Part shown: positions 34,153-43,698 of the stretch, in pieces
Position numbering within the stretch: position 1 is the stretch's first letter
How the letters are laid out: each line of letters opens with the position of its first letter
NCBI RefSeq assembly: GCF_000024025.1
Contig: NC_013131.1
Span: 4,154,001-4,218,000 of the forward strand
Origin: Catenulispora acidiphila DSM 44928
GTDB taxonomy: Bacteria; Actinomycetota; Actinomycetes; Streptomycetales; Catenulisporaceae
Direction: 5' to 3'
DNA: 64,000 nt
Program-made: the position numbers and the translations under genes
The notes under the pieces: model-generated
Told to the model about the DNA's origin: nothing
Database searches by the model: none
What the model saw: only the letters and a program-made list of their open reading frames with translations

Positions 34153-34979
34153 GCGCGGGCGCGCGCGCCGCGGTCACCGGCAAGTACGCGTCGTTGGTCG
34201 CCGCCTCCGTCGTGACGCTGTTGCCGCTGGTGGTCGTGTTCATGGCGGCGTTCAAGACCGAGGCCGAGTCCCAGAACGGCGGACCGCTGAAGCCGCCGCA
34301 CGACTGGTTCAACCTGCACAACTTCCAGATCGCCTTCACCCAGGGGCACATGCTCCGGGCGTTCGGGAACACCGCGTTCATCCTGGTGTTCGCCGTCAGC
34401 GGCACGGTCCTGATCGGGTCGATGACGGCCTACGCGATCGACCGCTACCGCTTCCGGCTGCGGCGGCTGACCATCGGGCTGTTCCTGCTCGCCGCGCTGG
34501 TGCCCGGCGTCACCACGCAGGTCGCGACGTTCCAGATCATCAACTCCTTCGGCATCTTCGACACCCGCTGGGCGCCGATCGCGCTCTACACGGGCACCGA
34601 CATCGTCTCGATCATGATCTTCCTGCAGTTCATGCGGTCCATCCCGATCTCGCTGGACGAGGCCGCGCGTATCGACGGCGCCTCGCCGGTGCGGATCTAC
34701 TTCCAGGTGATCCTGCCGCTGCTGAAACCGGCGATCGCCACGGTGGTGATCGTCAAGGGCGTGGTCATCTACAACGACTTCTACACGCCGTTCCTGTACA
34801 TGCCCTCGCCCGACCTCGGGGTCATCTCCACCTCGCTGTACTACTTCAAGGGTCCCTACGGCGCGCACTGGGAGATCATCTGCGCCGGGGCCGTTCTCGT
34901 GATCATTCCTACCCTGGTGGTGTTCTTGTTCTTGCAGCGCTTCATCTACAACGGTTTCACCCGCGGGGCGATGAAATGA
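34149..34979 (+). CDS. ABC sugar transporter permease (MalG/UgpE-like)
   Basis: A 276-aa partner permease with the coupling motif DEAARIDGASPVRIYFQVI and six membrane spans (TLLPLVVVFMAAF; LFLLAALVPGVTTQV; VLVIIPTLVVFLFLQRF). The start is the ATG in the ATGA overlap with the upstream permease. Its stop overlaps the GH2 start in the same way, so the transporter and the beta-mannosidase are translationally coupled. Confidence 0.95.
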   Translation: MSAGARAAVTGKYASLVAASVVTLLPLVVVFMAAFKTEAESQNGGPLKPPHDWFNLHNFQIAFTQGHMLRAFGNTAFILVFAVSGTVLIGSMTAYAIDRYRFRLRRLTIGLFLLAALVPGVTTQVATFQIINSFGIFDTRWAPIALYTGTDIVSIMIFLQFMRSIPISLDEAARIDGASPVRIYFQVILPLLKPAIATVVIVKGVVIYNDFYTPFLYMPSPDLGVISTSLYYFKGPYGAHWEIICAGAVLVIIPTLVVFLFLQRFIYNGFTRGAMK

Positions 34980-37465
34980 CCCCGACCCTCACGAGCCGCA
35001 CCGAGCTCACCGCCGGCTGGACGCTGCGTGCGGTCGGCGGCGACGTGCCGCCGGAACTGGCCGGGGTGTCCGTGCCGGCGACCGTCCCGGGGTGCGTGCA
35101 CCTGGACCTGCTTGCCGCCGGGCTCATCCCCGATCCGTACCTGGACGAGAACGAGAAGCTGTTGGGCTGGATCGGGCGCGTGGACTGGCGGTACGAGACG
35201 ACGTTCGGCTGGGACGGCCCCAACGATTCCACGGATCTGGTCGCGCTCGGGCTCGACACCGTGGCGGTCGTCGAGCTCAACGGAGCCGTCGTCGCCGAGA
35301 CCCGCAACATGCACCGGAGCTACCGCATCCCCGTCTCGGACCTGCTTCATCAGGGTACGAACACGCTCGCCGTGACGTTCACCGGCGCCTTGACCGCCGC
35401 CGAACAGGCCGAGAAGGAACTCGGCGCGCGGCCGCACGTCAACCGGCACCCCTACAACGCGATTCGCAAGATGGCCAGCGACTACGGATGGGACTGGGGA
35501 CCGGAGATCATGACCGCCGGGATCTGGCGGCCGCTGTATCTGGAGTCCTGGCGGCAGGCCGGAATCGATGCCGTGCGGCCGTTGGTCGCGCTCGATGGCG
35601 ACACCGGGGTCGTGTCAGTGTTCGTAGATCTGCGGTGGGCGCCCGAGTCGGCGGAACCGCTGCGGATGGAGGTGTCGGTCGGGGACGTGCTGAGTTCTGT
35701 GGATGTTCCCGCCGGGCTGCGTTCGGCGTTCGCCGAGGTTCGGGTGCCCCTGGCGAAGAAGTGGTGGCCGCACGGGTACGGCGAACAGCCTCTGTATGAC
35801 ATCGGGGTTCGGTTGCTCGGCGATGACGTCGTCCTCGATGCGTGGCACGGCCGGATCGGATTCCGCACGGTCGAACTCGACACCACGCCGGATGAGCACG
35901 GAACGCCCTTCACCTTGGTGGTCAACGGCCAGCCGGTCTTCGCACGCGGTGTCAACTGGGTGCCAGGGGACTGTTTCCCCTCCCGTGTCGGACCAGAGCT
36001 TTACGAGCAACGCCTCATCCAGGCGCGCGAGGCCAACGTCAACCTGATCCGCGTCTGGGGCGGGGGCATCTACGAAAGCGACGCCTTCTACGACCTCTGC
36101 GACGAACTCGGTCTGCTGGTCTGGCAGGACTTCCTCCTTGCGTGCGCCGCCTACTCCGAAGAAGAGCCACTGCGCAGCGAGATCATCGCAGAAGCCTGCG
36201 AAGCCGTGACCCGGCTGAGCCCGCATCCGTCGCTGGCGTTGTGGAACGGCGGCAACGAGAACGTCTGGGGCTACCACGACTGGGGCTGGCAGGAAGAACT
36301 GGACGGCCGCAGCTGGGGATGGCAGTACTACAGCCAGATCCTCCCCGACATCGTTCGCGAGCTCGATCCGACCCGACCCTACGTCCCCGGATCGCCCTAC
36401 TCTCCGGATCCCGCGCTCCACCCCAACGATCCCGACCACGGCACGATGCACATGTGGGACGTCTGGAACGAGCTCGACTACACCCGCTACCGCGACCACA
36501 CCCCGCGCTTCGCCTCAGAATTCGGCTTCCAGGGCCCGCCGACCCTCAGTACCCTGACACGAGCCGTCCACGACCGGCCGCTGCGTGTCGGCTCGGCCGC
36601 CATGCTCGTCCACCAGAAGGCCGACGACGGCGACGGCAAACTCGCCCGCGGCCTGGCCGGGCACCTGCCGGCGCCGGCCACGTTCGAGGACTGGCACTGG
36701 GCCGCGTCGCTGAACCAGGCGCGCGCCGTGGCGTTCGGCGTGGAGCATCTGCGCTCGCTGACCCCGCGCTGCATGGGCGCCGTGGTGTGGCAGCTCAACG
36801 ACGTGTGGCCGGTCGTCTCCTGGTCCGCCGTGGACGGCGACGGACGCCGCAAACCGCTGTGGTTCGCGCTGCGGCGCGCGTTCCGGGACCGGTTGCTGAC
36901 GATCCAGCCGCGACCGGACGGCCTGACGCTCGTCGCGGTCAACGACAGCGGCGAGCCGTGGCGCGCCGAGGTGCCGGTGACGCGGTTCGACATCGACGGG
37001 ACGGCGCTGGCCAGCCAGATGGTGAGCGTCGAGGTGGCGGCGCGCGGCGTGGCGGCGTGGGTGTTGCCGCCGCGGATCACCGAACCCGACGATCCGGCGC
37101 GCGAGCTCATCGCCGCCGGGCTCGGCGCGGACCGGACGCTCAGCCCGTTCCGGGAGGACGTGGACGCCGCGCTGCCCGAGGCGCGGCTGCGCACCCGGGT
37201 GGAGCGCGTCGCGACCGGATACCGTGTCACGGTGATTGCCGAGACCTATGTCCGCGACCTGGCTTTGCTGGCCGATCAGGTCGCCGCCGACGCGCAGGTG
37301 GACGACGCCCTGGTGACGTTGCTGCCCGGCGAGCAGGCGGTGTTCGACGTGCGCACGTCGGCGCTCGTGGACCCTGACGCGTTCGACGATCCCGCGGTCC
37401 TGCGCTCGGCGAACCAGCTGGTCACCGGCGACGGCGTGGCCGACGTCCGCGGCGGCGGCCGGTGA
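34976..37465 (+). CDS. GH2 beta-mannosidase
   Basis: An 829-aa cytoplasmic enzyme without signal peptide. N-terminal sugar-binding beta-sandwich (WTLRAVGGDVPPELAG, AATVPGCVHLDLL-type start, WRYETTF), Ig-like domain, then TIM barrel. The RHPYNAIRKMASDYGWDWGP segment is characteristic of GH2 beta-mannosidases. Acid/base Glu429 is in WNGGNENVWG and nucleophile Glu515 in FASEFGFQG. It removes mannose from the non-reducing ends of imported beta-1,4-manno-oligosaccharides. ATGA overlap with the upstream permease and GTGA overlap with the downstream LacI place it in one operon. Confidence 0.95.
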   Translation: MTPTLTSRTELTAGWTLRAVGGDVPPELAGVSVPATVPGCVHLDLLAAGLIPDPYLDENEKLLGWIGRVDWRYETTFGWDGPNDSTDLVALGLDTVAVVELNGAVVAETRNMHRSYRIPVSDLLHQGTNTLAVTFTGALTAAEQAEKELGARPHVNRHPYNAIRKMASDYGWDWGPEIMTAGIWRPLYLESWRQAGIDAVRPLVALDGDTGVVSVFVDLRWAPESAEPLRMEVSVGDVLSSVDVPAGLRSAFAEVRVPLAKKWWPHGYGEQPLYDIGVRLLGDDVVLDAWHGRIGFRTVELDTTPDEHGTPFTLVVNGQPVFARGVNWVPGDCFPSRVGPELYEQRLIQAREANVNLIRVWGGGIYESDAFYDLCDELGLLVWQDFLLACAAYSEEEPLRSEIIAEACEAVTRLSPHPSLALWNGGNENVWGYHDWGWQEELDGRSWGWQYYSQILPDIVRELDPTRPYVPGSPYSPDPALHPNDPDHGTMHMWDVWNELDYTRYRDHTPRFASEFGFQGPPTLSTLTRAVHDRPLRVGSAAMLVHQKADDGDGKLARGLAGHLPAPATFEDWHWAASLNQARAVAFGVEHLRSLTPRCMGAVVWQLNDVWPVVSWSAVDGDGRRKPLWFALRRAFRDRLLTIQPRPDGLTLVAVNDSGEPWRAEVPVTRFDIDGTALASQMVSVEVAARGVAAWVLPPRITEPDDPARELIAAGLGADRTLSPFREDVDAALPEARLRTRVERVATGYRVTVIAETYVRDLALLADQVAADAQVDDALVTLLPGEQAVFDVRTSALVDPDAFDDPAVLRSANQLVTGDGVADVRGGGR

Positions 37466-38502
37466 ACCGACCGGCGAAGCGGGCGACGATCGCCGAGATC
37501 GCGGCGCGCGCGGGCGTGTCGATCGGCGCCGTGTCCTACGCGCTCAACGGCCGCCCCGGCGTGTCCGAGCAGACGCGCAAACGCATCCTGGAGATCGCCG
37601 ACGAGTTGGGCTGGCGGCCGAGCCTGGCCGCCAGATCGCTGTCAGGCGCCCGGGCACACAGCGTCGGCCTGATCATCGCCCGCACCGCCGACACCCTCGG
37701 CGTCGAACCGTTCTACATGCGCTTCATCGCAGGTCTGGAGCGCGAACTGTCCGAACAACGCGTCGCCCTGCTCCTGCAAGTGGTCGAGGACCACGACGCC
37801 GCCATCGAGGCGATGCGCCTGGCCTGGGCCGAGCGCCGCATCGACGGCATCGTGGTCACCGACCTGTGGACCGAGGACACCCGCATCCCGGTCCTGACCG
37901 AACTGCGCATCCCCGCCGTCCTCGCCAGCCAGCCCCGCCCCGACGCCCCCACCACCCGCCTCGGCACCGTCTGGAAGGACGAAGCAGCCGCAGTCGACGC
38001 ATCAGTCGACTACCTGGTAGCCCTAGGCCACCGCACCATAGCCCGCGTCGCAGGCCTTCCGACCTTGGAACACACCCAGCTCCGCATCGTGGCCTTCCGC
38101 GAAGCCATGGCCCGCCAAGGCCTCCCCGAACCACCCATCATCGAAACCGACTACAGCGCCGAAGAAGGAGCCCAAGCAACCCGCACCCTCCTGTCCCGCC
38201 GCGACCGCCCCACCGCCATCCTCTACGACAACGACGTCATGGCGGTGGCCGCCCTCAACGTGGCCCAGGAGATGGGCATCTCAGTACCCGGAGACCTCTC
38301 GATAGCCGCCGGCGACGACTCCCAACTGTGCGTCCTGGTACGCCCCGGACTCACAGCCCTGTCCTGGGACATCCAGGCCTACGGCAGGAACACCGCCCGC
38401 GTCCTGCTGGAGATGATCGAAGGCGGCCCACCGCGCTCCTTCCAGCAGAGCACGGCCCGGCTGCTCGTCCGCGCGAGCACCGGTCCGCCGCCGCGAGGGT
38501 GA
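37462..38502 (+). CDS. LacI-family regulator of the mannan/glucan operon
   Basis: A 346-aa repressor with GTG start in a GTGA overlap with the GH2 gene. The HTH is KRATIAEIAARAGVSIGAVSYALNGRPGVSE, and the effector domain includes VEPFYMRFIAGLEREL, ALLLQVVEDHDAAIEAM and LSIAAGDDSQLCVLVRPGLTAL. The recognition helix GAVSYALN differs from the ATVSRVLN of the other three LacI proteins. This agrees with the different operator family (CTTAA palindromes) seen at this locus. Being last in the operon, it would be autoregulated. Confidence 0.93.
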   Translation: MNRPAKRATIAEIAARAGVSIGAVSYALNGRPGVSEQTRKRILEIADELGWRPSLAARSLSGARAHSVGLIIARTADTLGVEPFYMRFIAGLERELSEQRVALLLQVVEDHDAAIEAMRLAWAERRIDGIVVTDLWTEDTRIPVLTELRIPAVLASQPRPDAPTTRLGTVWKDEAAAVDASVDYLVALGHRTIARVAGLPTLEHTQLRIVAFREAMARQGLPEPPIIETDYSAEEGAQATRTLLSRRDRPTAILYDNDVMAVAALNVAQEMGISVPGDLSIAAGDDSQLCVLVRPGLTALSWDIQAYGRNTARVLLEMIEGGPPRSFQQSTARLLVRASTGPPPRG

Positions 38503-38514
38503 GGGACGGGCTAT

Positions 38515-38544
38515 CGCCGCCGGCACTGAGATATTCCGGCGGCG
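38515..38544. terminator. Bidirectional terminator between LacI and otsA
   Basis: A perfect 9-bp stem, CGCCGCCGG with CCGGCGGCG, with a 12-nt A/T-containing loop fills the 44-bp convergent gap. Confidence 0.82.
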
Positions 38545-38546
38545 TC

Positions 38547-40070
38547 CTACTGTGGCGTCGCCGCTGCGGTCAAGGGCGTCGGCCTGATCAACGTCGTCAC
38601 GTCGAGCGCTGGTGTCGTCGTGTTCGTCGACGGCATCGGAGTGGGCTCTAGGAAGTCGAGGAAGGATTGCGCCCACCGGCTCACGTCGTGCGTCATCACC
38701 TGGCGGTGCATGGCCCGCATCCGTGACCGCTCCTCGGTTGGGTCCATGGTCAGCGCTCGTTCCAGGGCGTGTGCGACGCTGTTCAGGTCGTGCGGGTTCA
38801 CCAGGAAGGCGTCGGTCAGCTCGGCCGCCGCTCCCGCGAACTCGGACAACACCAATGCTCCGTCGAGGTCGTGCCGGGTGGCGACGTACTCCTTGCACAC
38901 CAGGTTCATCCCGTCTCGCAGGGGTGTGACCACCATGACGTCGGCCGCGCAATACAGCGCGACAAGCTCCTCGCGGTCCACCGGCTGGTGCAGGTAATGG
39001 ACGATCGGGCGGCCGACCCGGCCGAACTCGCCGTTGAGTCGCCCCACCTGCTCCTCGATGCTGCGCCGCATCGCCTTGTACTGATCGACGCGCTCCCGGC
39101 TCGGAGTCGCCAGCTGGACCATGGCCACCGACTCCGGGTCCACCTGGCGCGTGACCAGCAGCTCGCGCAAGGCCCGCAGCCGTACGTCGATGCCCTTGGT
39201 GTAATCGAGCCGGTCCACTCCCAACAACAATCGGCGCGGATTCCCCAAGTCCGTACGGATCTGCTGGGCACGCTCGACAGTGCGGGACTGCCGGGAGAGT
39301 TCGTCGAAGGCCGCGGTATCGATGGAGATCGGGAAGGCTCCGACCTTGACCTGCCGGCCGTCGTACGGGACGGACCCGGGGTGGCTCCGGACATGCACCG
39401 CCGCCTTCGACGGTTCCAGGCCCAGTAGTTTGCGGGTCAGCCACAGGAAGTTCTGCGCCCCGCCTGGCATCTGGAAGCCGACCACGTCGGCGCCCAGCAG
39501 TCCCCGGACGATCTCGCTGCGCCATGGCAGCTGCATGAACAGCTCGACCGGCGGAAACGGGATGTGCAGGAAGAACCCGATCCGTAGATCAGGACGCTGC
39601 TCCCGCAACATGGCCGGAACCAGTTGGAGCTGGTAGTCCTGCACCCATACCGTCGCCCCCGGCGCCGCCGCGGCGGCAGCGGCATCGGCGAAACGCCGGT
39701 TCACCGCGACATGGCTGTCCCACCAAGCCCGCTCGAACACCGGCCGCACCACGACATCGTGATACAGCGGCCAGAGCGTGGCGTTGGAGAAACCCTCGTA
39801 GTGGTCCCGCACCTCGGCAGCGGACAGGCGCACCGGATGCATCACCAAGCCGTCGTCGTCGAAGGATGCCACATCCAGATCGGCCTGACCGGACCATCCG
39901 ACCCAGGCGCCCTTACGGTCGCGCAGAAACGGCTCCAACGCACTGACCAGACCACCAGGACTCGAACGCCACCGTTGAGTCCCGTCCTCAAGTTGTTCCA
40001 CATCAACCGGCAGCCGATTCGCGACCACCAGAAAGTCCGCGGCACGCCCTGTCGTCATCCCCACAGCCAA
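38547..40070 (-). CDS. otsA: Trehalose-6-phosphate synthase OtsA
   Basis: A 507-aa GT20 enzyme making trehalose-6-phosphate from a nucleotide-activated glucose and glucose-6-phosphate. Family features are all present: [87 protein letters not shown] and [10 protein letters not shown]. The start may be ATG 40070 or the ATG four codons later (MTTGRAADF). The phosphatase partner is likely the OtsB-GH15 fusion 21 kb away. Divergent from the nitrogen operon, with which it shares no obvious role. The C-terminus carries a Thr/Pro-rich tail. Confidence 0.95.
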   Translation of the reverse strand: MAVGMTTGRAADFLVVANRLPVDVEQLEDGTQRWRSSPGGLVSALEPFLRDRKGAWVGWSGQADLDVASFDDDGLVMHPVRLSAAEVRDHYEGFSNATLWPLYHDVVVRPVFERAWWDSHVAVNRRFADAAAAAAAPGATVWVQDYQLQLVPAMLREQRPDLRIGFFLHIPFPPVELFMQLPWRSEIVRGLLGADVVGFQMPGGAQNFLWLTRKLLGLEPSKAAVHVRSHPGSVPYDGRQVKVGAFPISIDTAAFDELSRQSRTVERAQQIRTDLGNPRRLLLGVDRLDYTKGIDVRLRALRELLVTRQVDPESVAMVQLATPSRERVDQYKAMRRSIEEQVGRLNGEFGRVGRPIVHYLHQPVDREELVALYCAADVMVVTPLRDGMNLVCKEYVATRHDLDGALVLSEFAGAAAELTDAFLVNPHDLNSVAHALERALTMDPTEERSRMRAMHRQVMTHDVSRWAQSFLDFLEPTPMPSTNTTTPALDVTTLIRPTPLTAAATPQ

Positions 40071-40461
40071 ACGCCTCTCATCTCATCGACACGATCGCGA
40101 TCGCGCTGCGACCGATCGGCGGTTCGGCCGTTCCACGACGGTGGGAAACGGCGCACTTCGACCCGAAAGGTTCGTAAGTAGTTATAGCTATACGGGATTG
40201 CGCGGATGTTTCGCCGGTGCTTCTGAGGATGGAACAGTCGGCGTTCCGCCCCGAGGATCTTCGTGGCCTGATCGTCGCTGTGCCCGGCTCAGACCATGGA
40301 CAAGCCCAGTTCTTGGCGAGCCTGCCGGTGGATGCGCAGGACTTAACACACGCGCCATTGACGTGACACAGGACCGTGACGGCCCGACCGCACCGTATCG
40401 ATACCTGTCAATCGACAGAAAAGCGGGGACGCCCGTCCCGTCCGAGTTGCCGAGGTCAGCC
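40071..40461. promoter_or_regulatory. Divergent promoter region of otsA and the urea/guanidine operon, with two palindromes
   Basis: 391 bp with no supported gene; the reading frame that extends the permease upstream to 40141 lacks coding character. Near the operon end lie the perfect 10-bp palindrome GTATCGATAC (40395-40404) and, directly adjacent, CTGTC-AATC-GACAG (40405-40418), a plausible site for the operon's TetR protein. No guanidine-I (ykkC) riboswitch signature was recognised by eye. Confidence 0.5.
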
Positions 40462-42111
40462 ATGAAGCAGCAGCTGAACGTGCCCCCTCCCGCACAGCGC
40501 ACCGACGCCACCGGCACCACCCACGCCGACGCCACCGGCGCCACCCACACCGACCGCACCGGTCCCGCCACTGATTCCACCGCCGAGGAGGTGGGCGCCC
40601 TGGCCGTCCTGGGCTACCGCCAGGAGCTGCGCCGGGGTGTCGGGACCTTCTCGTCTTTCGCCGCCGGTTTCTCCTTCGTCTCGATACTGACGACCGTCTT
40701 CCAGTTGTTCGGGCTCGGCTTCGGGTTCGGGGGCGCGGCGTTCTTCTGGACCTGGCCGCTGGTCTTCGCCGGGCAGATGCTCGTCGCGCTGAACTTCGCG
40801 CAGCTGGCCGGGTGGTGGCCGGTGTCCGGAGCCGTGTTCCAGTGGTCGAGCCGGCTGGCCGGGAAGTCCTTCGGCTGGCTCACCGGATGGACGATGATCA
40901 TCGGGCAGATCCTCACCGTCGCCGTGGCCGCCGTCGCGGTGCAGGCGGTGCTGCCGAGCATCTGGGCCGGCTTCCAAATAGTCGGGGGCTCGCACGCCGA
41001 CCCGACGCCCACGTCCGGCACCGGTGCTGAGAACGCCGTGGTGCTGGGCTGCGCGATGCTGGCCGTCACGACGGCGGTGACGGTCCTACGCGTGCGCGTC
41101 ATGGCGATCGTCACCAGCGTCGGGGTCGGTGTGGAGATCGTCGGGGTCACGGCGTTGGTGGCGCTGCTGTTCTTCCTGCCGAAGCGGTCCGCGACCGTGG
41201 TGTTCCACCACACCGGCGCGACCTTCTCCGGGTCCTACGCGTTCGCCTGGCTCGCCTCGGCCCTCATGGCCGCCTACGTGCTGGTGGGCTTCGACGCCGC
41301 CGGCGAGCTGTCCGAGGAGACGCACGCGCCGCGCCGCACCACGCCCCGCACGATCGTGCGCGCGGTGCTCGTCTCGGGCCTCGGCGGAGGTCTGCTGATT
41401 CTCGCCGGGCTGATCGCCGCGCCGAGCCTGACCGACGGCCACCTCGCCTCGCAGGGCCTGGCCTGGGTGGTCGAGCAGCGGTTCGGTGCGGTGGTGGGCC
41501 GGCTGCTGCTGTGCACGGTCGCCGTCGCGGTGTTCGCCTGCACGCTCGCCTGCCAGACCGCCGGGTCGCGCATGGTGTACTCGATGGCGCGCGAAGAGGC
41601 GCTGCCCGGCTCGAAAATCCTGGCGCGCGTGTCGCCCAGGACCGGGACGCCGGTCGTGGCCGGCCTGGTCGTCGGCCTCGGCGCCGTCGCCGCGCTGCTG
41701 GTCAACATCGGCCAGACCGCGCTGTTCACGGCGTTGTCCAGCCTGTGCATCGCCATGCTCTACCTCGCCTACCTCGGCGTCACCGGACCGCTGCTGTACC
41801 GGCGTCTGTCCGGCTGGACCGCCGCGCGGTCCGGGGACCTGGACGAGGACGGCCAGCCGGTCTTCACCCTCGGGCGGTGGGGCGTCGTGCTCAACGCGGT
41901 GGCGGTCCTCTATCAGGCCGCGATGGTCGTGAACCTGTTGTGGCCCAGGACCGCGGTCTACGACACCACCGGGCACACCTGGTGGCTGCGCTGGTCCGCG
42001 GTCCTGTTCATCGCCGCGACCACGGCGGTCGGAGCCTGCTACTACGCCTTCACCCACCGCGGGCACCGCGGGTTCGCCGAGGTCCGGCTGGCCGCCGCCG
42101 AAGCAGCCTGA
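40462..42111 (+). CDS. APC-superfamily permease, likely urea/guanidine or amine importer
   Basis: A 549-aa integral membrane protein with about 12 hydrophobic spans and APC signatures: RRGVGTFSSFAAGFSFVSI, FAQLAGWWPVSGAVFQWSSRL, GFDAAGELSEETHAPRRTTPRTI and SMAREEALPGSKILARV. I take the ATG at 40462, where the typical N-terminus begins; it is Thr/Asp/His-rich and carries a short repeat (DATGTTHADATGATHTD). It is followed after 28 bp by the DUF1989/carboxylase operon, so it probably brings in the operon's nitrogen substrate. The family also moves amino acids and polyamines, so specificity rests on context. Confidence 0.85.
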   Translation: MKQQLNVPPPAQRTDATGTTHADATGATHTDRTGPATDSTAEEVGALAVLGYRQELRRGVGTFSSFAAGFSFVSILTTVFQLFGLGFGFGGAAFFWTWPLVFAGQMLVALNFAQLAGWWPVSGAVFQWSSRLAGKSFGWLTGWTMIIGQILTVAVAAVAVQAVLPSIWAGFQIVGGSHADPTPTSGTGAENAVVLGCAMLAVTTAVTVLRVRVMAIVTSVGVGVEIVGVTALVALLFFLPKRSATVVFHHTGATFSGSYAFAWLASALMAAYVLVGFDAAGELSEETHAPRRTTPRTIVRAVLVSGLGGGLLILAGLIAAPSLTDGHLASQGLAWVVEQRFGAVVGRLLLCTVAVAVFACTLACQTAGSRMVYSMAREEALPGSKILARVSPRTGTPVVAGLVVGLGAVAALLVNIGQTALFTALSSLCIAMLYLAYLGVTGPLLYRRLSGWTAARSGDLDEDGQPVFTLGRWGVVLNAVAVLYQAAMVVNLLWPRTAVYDTTGHTWWLRWSAVLFIAATTAVGACYYAFTHRGHRGFAEVRLAAAEAA

Positions 42112-42139
42112 GACACCCGCCCGGAGAAAGGAGACAACC

Positions 42140-42985
42140 GTGGCGACGATCGCCGAACACCAGCAGATGGACACCGTCTTCGCAGCCCGGCAGGATGCCC
42201 GCGCCCAAGACGGCGGGATCGCCGAGGCGATGCCCTACCTCCCCGCCGCCAGCTCGCCCTTCGTGCCCGACGGCGTTCCGGCCGAGGCGTTGACGTGGGC
42301 TGAGGCGGTCGCGCCCGGCGGCTACACCCACCGTGTGGTGGCTCGCGGCACGCGGATCCGCCTGGACGATCCCACCGGCGAGGCCTGCGCCCACCTGTTC
42401 CTGCTGCGCGCGGACGCACCCCATGAGCGGCTCAACGTCGCCGACACGGTGAAGATCCCCTGGCAGGCGTACCTCGGAGCCGGCCATCCCCTGCTCTCCG
42501 GGGACGGCCGGGTCCTGGCGACCATCGCGGTGGACACCTCGACGCGCCACGACGCCTTCTGCGGGACCTCCTCAGACGCCTGGAACACCGCCAAGTACGG
42601 TGACGCGCGGGCCGAGAGCCCGACGCCGTCGGGACAGAGCCTGCTCACGCTCGCGGCGGCGAAGCACGGCCTGACCTGGCGCGACCTGGGCCCTGGCATC
42701 TCGCTCTTCCAGGGCGTCCAGGTCGAAGCCGACGGTGCCGTGAGCTGGCGGGGCTCCGCCGGCGCCGGCGCCGCCGTCGAACTCGTCGCCGAGCTGCCGC
42801 TGATCGTGCTGATCGCCGACGTCCCCCATCCCCTGGATCCGCGCGCGCAGTACGTCGTCGGACCGCTGCGTGTCCACGCCTGGCGGTCCACTCCCACCGG
42901 ACCCGGCGATCCGGCGTTCACTTCGAGCCCGGAACGGACTCGCGCATATCTGAACACCATCGACGATGTGGAGGCCCGCGGATGA
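42140..42985 (+). CDS. DUF1989 protein (urea-carboxylase-associated / carboxyguanidine deiminase subunit-like), copy 1
   Basis: A 281-aa cytoplasmic protein of the DUF1989 family. GTG start with AAAGGAGA upstream. Recognisable segments are HRVVARGTRIRLDDPTGEACAHLFL, LNVADTVKIPWQAYLGAGHPLLSGDGRVL and DAFCGTSSDAWNTAKYG. The usual C-terminal Cys-rich CPxxxNPCN motif is replaced by ADVPHPLDPR, so metal ligands may be partly lost. In guanidine-degrading bacteria two DUF1989 proteins form carboxyguanidine deiminase (CgdAB). The pairing with an intact copy directly downstream suggests a hetero-oligomer. Its stop overlaps the next start (ATGA). Confidence 0.85.
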   Translation: MATIAEHQQMDTVFAARQDARAQDGGIAEAMPYLPAASSPFVPDGVPAEALTWAEAVAPGGYTHRVVARGTRIRLDDPTGEACAHLFLLRADAPHERLNVADTVKIPWQAYLGAGHPLLSGDGRVLATIAVDTSTRHDAFCGTSSDAWNTAKYGDARAESPTPSGQSLLTLAAAKHGLTWRDLGPGISLFQGVQVEADGAVSWRGSAGAGAAVELVAELPLIVLIADVPHPLDPRAQYVVGPLRVHAWRSTPTGPGDPAFTSSPERTRAYLNTIDDVEARG

Positions 42986-43698
42986 TGACGACCGACTCAG
43001 TGCTCGATTGGTCCAGCCCTTTGGCCGACGGCGAGATCGTCCGCGACGACCGCGTCGCCCCCCGCGCCTCCTGGTCGGCCGTGGTCCCGGCCGGCCACGT
43101 GCTGACGATCGTCGACGTGGGCGGCAACCAGTCGGCGGACTGCCTCATCTTCGATGCCGCTGACCCGGCCGAGCGCTACAGCGTTCCGGACACCATCACC
43201 TGGCAAGGGAACGTCTACGTGCGCACAGGCACAGTCCTGCGCTCCAATCTCGGCTCCCCGCTCATGACGGTCGTCGGCAACGAGATCGACCGGCAGGACA
43301 CCATCGGCGGAGCCTGCTCGAAGGAGTCGAACACCCTGCGCTACGGCCACCACACCGCGTTCCACCACGCCTGCCGCGAGAACTTCCTGCTGGAAGGCGC
43401 CAAGCACGGTCTCGGCGCGCGCGACCTGGTCTCCAACCTGAACTGGTTCATGAACGTCCCGGTCGAGGCCGACGGCTCGCTGGGGATCGTCGACGGCATG
43501 AGCGCCCCGGGCAAGCGGGTCGCGCTGCGGGCCGAGCGCGAGGTGTTGGTCGTGGTCTCGAACTGTCCTCAGATGAACAATCCTTGCAACGCCTTCGACT
43601 GCACCCCGCTGCGGATGATCGTCACGGCGCCGTCCGCGCGGACCGTGGAAGCCGCGCAGACCGCGGAAGCCGTGGAAGCTGTGGAGGCGACCGCGTGA
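42982..43698 (+). CDS. DUF1989 protein (urea-carboxylase-associated / carboxyguanidine deiminase subunit-like), copy 2
   Basis: A 238-aa DUF1989 protein retaining the family's Cys motif NCPQMNNPCNAFDCTPLR, and also DTIGGACSKESNTLRYG, HHACRENFLLEGAKHG and NWFMNVPVEADG. ATG at 42982 in an ATGA overlap with copy 1; stop overlaps the carboxylase GTG. The C-terminal tail (VEAAQTAEAVEAVEATA) is low-complexity. In characterised guanidine pathways such a protein pair converts carboxyguanidine to allophanate and ammonia; in older annotation they are urea amidolyase-associated proteins. Confidence 0.88.
   Translation: MMTTDSVLDWSSPLADGEIVRDDRVAPRASWSAVVPAGHVLTIVDVGGNQSADCLIFDAADPAERYSVPDTITWQGNVYVRTGTVLRSNLGSPLMTVVGNEIDRQDTIGGACSKESNTLRYGHHTAFHHACRENFLLEGAKHGLGARDLVSNLNWFMNVPVEADGSLGIVDGMSAPGKRVALRAEREVLVVVSNCPQMNNPCNAFDCTPLRMIVTAPSARTVEAAQTAEAVEAVEATA

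Noticed and set aside
40071-40461. Guanidine-I riboswitch or GlnR box before the nitrogen operon
   Set aside because: No recognisable ykkC conserved segments; the two GTGAC repeats near 40360-40375 are 13 bp apart, not the spacing expected for GlnR.
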